Shown piece after piece: positions 62,286 to 64,000 of a DNA stretch of 64,000 bases. The DNA lies in assembly GCA_029262065.1 (NCBI GenBank), contig JAJDAC010000002.1, positions 248,001 to 312,000 on the forward strand. The letters are read 5' to 3'. The notes beneath the pieces are model-generated. The model saw only the letters and a program-made list of their open reading frames with translations. It searched no databases and was not told the DNA's origin. The DNA is from Candidatus Krumholzibacteriota bacterium (GTDB taxonomy: Bacteria > Krumholzibacteriota > Krumholzibacteriia > JAJRXK01). Numbering within the stretch: the stretch's first letter is position 1; each line of letters opens with the position of its first letter. Position numbers and translations under genes: made by a program.

Positions 62286-63497
62286 ATGCCCATGTTCCAC
62301 TACGTAGCCATGGATGTCCACGGCCAGGAAACCGCCGGCGCCATCGAGGGGCCCAGCCGCAATTGGGTCAGTGAGCGCCTGGCCCAGGAAGACCTGGTTC
62401 CCCTGGACATTGAAGAACGCGCCACCAGCGTTACGCTTCTCGACCACATCCGGCAGATCTTGCCGGTGGGCGTGACCGACCTGTCGCTGTTCAGCAGCCA
62501 GTTCGCGCTGATGATCGATACTGGTCTGCCCATCCTGACCGCTCTCGACCTGTTGGCCGACAACACCACCAAAACCCGTCTGAAGGTTGCGCTGGAAGAA
62601 ACGGCGTCGTCCATCCGCGACGGTAACTCGCTGCATCAGTCTTTGCAGGCCACGACCGTATTCCCCGACATCTATATCAACATGGTGAAAGCCGGGGAAA
62701 CCGGAGGCACCCTGGTCGAGGTCATGCGCCAACTTTCGTCGTACCTCGACCGAGAGGCCGAGCTGCGGGGCAAGGTGAAGAGCGCCATGGCCTACCCCCT
62801 GTTCCTCATCGTCTTGGCGACGGTCGTGGTCACGTTTCTCATGGTAGCCATCATTCCCCGGTTTACCCAGATCCTGGACAACCTGAACGTCCCGCTACCA
62901 CTGCCCACTCGCATTCTGGTGGCCATGAGTGCGTTCCTGGTGGCGCACTGGCCCTGGATCCTGTCGGCCGTGGGTCTGACCGCGATAGGAATTTTCGTCC
63001 TGTTCCAACGCGAGGATTTCCGCCGTCGGCTGGACACCTTCTTGCTGAAGGTGCCCTTGGCGGGAGACCTCGTGCGCAAGAACAGCTTGGCTCGCTTCGG
63101 GTACGTGTTGGGGTCACTGCTGGCCGGCGGCATTTCCATCGTCGATGCGTTGGAAGTTGCCCAGGCCACTTGCGGCAATCGACGCCTGGCCATCGCCATT
63201 GGCGAGGCCCGGAAAAAGGTGATCGGCGGCAAGAGCATATCGGAAGCGCTCGAGTCGACGCGGGCCATGCCCGCCCTCTTGATCCAGATGGTGTCCATTG
63301 GAGAAGCCACTGGAAATCTGGATCAAGTTCTTACCCGGGTGTCCGATATCTACGACGAGCAAGTCGATCGCGTCACCGCCACGATGGTGAGCATGATCGA
63401 GCCGGCTCTGATCGTGGTATTGGGGGGAGTCGTGGGGTTTATCGCCCTTTCCCTCGTTCTACCCATGGTCAAAGCGGTTTCGGCGATCGGTGGTTGA
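62286..63497 (+). CDS. GspF/PilC-family inner-membrane platform protein
   Basis: 403 residues from the ATG at 62286 (AGGTGA upstream); a GTG directly after the previous stop at 62277 is the alternative. Two GspF domains (~65-190 and ~265-390) each start with a helical hairpin, and the membrane helices lie at ~165-190, ~215-240 and ~370-395. Family segments are ALDLLADNTTKTRLKVALEE, INMVKAGETGGTLVEVM and MVSIGEATGNLDQVL. It anchors the ATPase and the pseudopilus. Confidence 0.92.
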   Translation: MPMFHYVAMDVHGQETAGAIEGPSRNWVSERLAQEDLVPLDIEERATSVTLLDHIRQILPVGVTDLSLFSSQFALMIDTGLPILTALDLLADNTTKTRLKVALEETASSIRDGNSLHQSLQATTVFPDIYINMVKAGETGGTLVEVMRQLSSYLDREAELRGKVKSAMAYPLFLIVLATVVVTFLMVAIIPRFTQILDNLNVPLPLPTRILVAMSAFLVAHWPWILSAVGLTAIGIFVLFQREDFRRRLDTFLLKVPLAGDLVRKNSLARFGYVLGSLLAGGISIVDALEVAQATCGNRRLAIAIGEARKKVIGGKSISEALESTRAMPALLIQMVSIGEATGNLDQVLTRVSDIYDEQVDRVTATMVSMIEPALIVVLGGVVGFIALSLVLPMVKAVSAIGG

Positions 63498-63537
63498 CCC
63501 CTGAAGAGCTCCTTCAGCCAGAGAGAAAGATTGGATC

Positions 63538-64000
63538 ATGAAACGACTGCATAGCATCCCCACCCTCGGACGGTCGGACCAGCACGGGTTCAGTCTCGCT
63601 GAGGTGCTGATTGTGATCGCGCTGCTGGGCATCCTGGCCTCGGTGGTGCTGCTGAACCTGGGTTCGTCTGACGTCAAGGCCAAGGAACAGACACTGAAAT
63701 CCAACCTATCGGCCATGCGTACCGCGATCAACCTGTACCGCAGTGACCACGGCCGGTATCCGTGCAGCACCGGCGACTACGGCTATCCATGCAGTGACAC
63801 CGACTTCCAAAGGAAACTCACGCGGTTCACGCGTGAGGACGGTCGAACCAGCGCGACCAAGAACACGAGCTACAAGTACGGACCGTACCTCGACGACTTT
63901 CCTACCGATCCGTTCGGCGAGTCCAGCGTGATCGAATGGTCACTGGGAACCGAGCGGCTGAAGACCACGATTGCCAACGCCATCGATGGTGGCACTGGCA
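63538..64000 (+). CDS. GspG-like major pseudopilin (3' end beyond window)
   Basis: 154 residues in the window. A basic leader ends at the prepilin-peptidase site HG/FSLAEVLIVIALLGILAS, with Phe at +1 and Glu at +5 as in type II secretion pseudopilins and type IV pilins. The remaining part has the GspG-like SAMRTAINLYRSDHGRYP and PYLDDFPTDPFG segments. An unusual insertion carries two Cys (YPCSTGDYGYPCSD), perhaps a disulfide. It is cut by the right edge. Confidence 0.9.
   Translation, partial: MKRLHSIPTLGRSDQHGFSLAEVLIVIALLGILASVVLLNLGSSDVKAKEQTLKSNLSAMRTAINLYRSDHGRYPCSTGDYGYPCSDTDFQRKLTRFTREDGRTSATKNTSYKYGPYLDDFPTDPFGESSVIEWSLGTERLKTTIANAIDGGTG

Noticed and set aside
1-64000. CRISPR arrays, tRNA or rRNA genes, insertion sequences, prophage or integrase genes
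   Set aside because: I saw no regularly spaced repeats, no cloverleaf-like or rRNA sequence, and no transposase, integrase or phage structural motif on either strand.

Overview
The window is GC-rich bacterial chromosome with a dense gene layout. It has about 55 protein genes, and I found no rRNA, tRNA, CRISPR array, transposase or phage gene. The host is a Gram-negative (diderm) bacterium: there are several lipoproteins, outer-membrane barrels, ExbB/ExbD/TonB-type energy coupling, a TAT-type Rieske protein and a type II secretion/type IV pilus start. A secreted beta-propeller with a C-terminal FlgD-like sorting-type domain, plus multihaem cytochromes and AgmX/PglI-type TonB proteins, suggest an uncultivated lineage near the FCB group (Eisenbacteria or Krumholzibacteriota-like) or a myxobacterium-like relative. 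That placement is inference only.

Layout. 1-4025: end of a secreted Ig/OB-fold protein, a PTS EIIA domain, the Fe-S carrier Mrp/ApbC, a family 2 glycosyltransferase and a STAS protein. 4217-11953 (minus): a respiratory operon with a four-cluster ferredoxin, a HEAT protein, a Rieske protein, split cytochrome b, an octahaem cytochrome c with a coiled-coil stalk, and a cupredoxin-like protein, closed by a clear terminator. 12135-17564: PAP2 phosphatase, ClC channel, M61 peptidase, aldo/keto reductase. 17642-21607 (minus): BlaI, a TPR protein and a BlaR1-like M56 protease whose sensor is replaced by two jelly-roll-like modules. 21757-24737 (minus): a redoxin and DsbD.

24906-45279 (plus): a long one-way array for the cell envelope. 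It holds ApbE flavin transferase, a lipoprotein with an odd CX5CH haem motif, a barrel, a dihaem propeller lipoprotein, a TlpA thioredoxin, DUF4266, DUF3570, a propeller/FlgD protein, more barrels and lipoproteins, a 1,576-residue TPR protein, and an ExbB-ExbD-ExbD-TonB motor. A plausible reading is electrons or thiols carried out through DsbD/TlpA to flavin, haem and Cys-tail lipoproteins, with the downstream motor powering an envelope machine.

45290-47056 is an SLC13-type transporter. 47178-56417 (plus) is the most striking part: a glycan-modification cluster matching, in family content, the first three steps of the Campylobacter jejuni capsular phosphoramidate pathway (Cj1416 cytidylyltransferase, Cj1418 glutamine kinase, Cj1417 amidate hydrolase). 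Here the kinase is fused to a second nucleotidyltransferase and is followed by a formyltransferase-like protein and a CDP-glycerol-phosphotransferase-like GT-B enzyme. 56514-64000: a TPR-zincin protein, MetG, the fluoride channel FluC, an adenosine deaminase family protein, and the beginning of a GspE/GspF/GspG (or Pil) assembly operon cut by the right edge.
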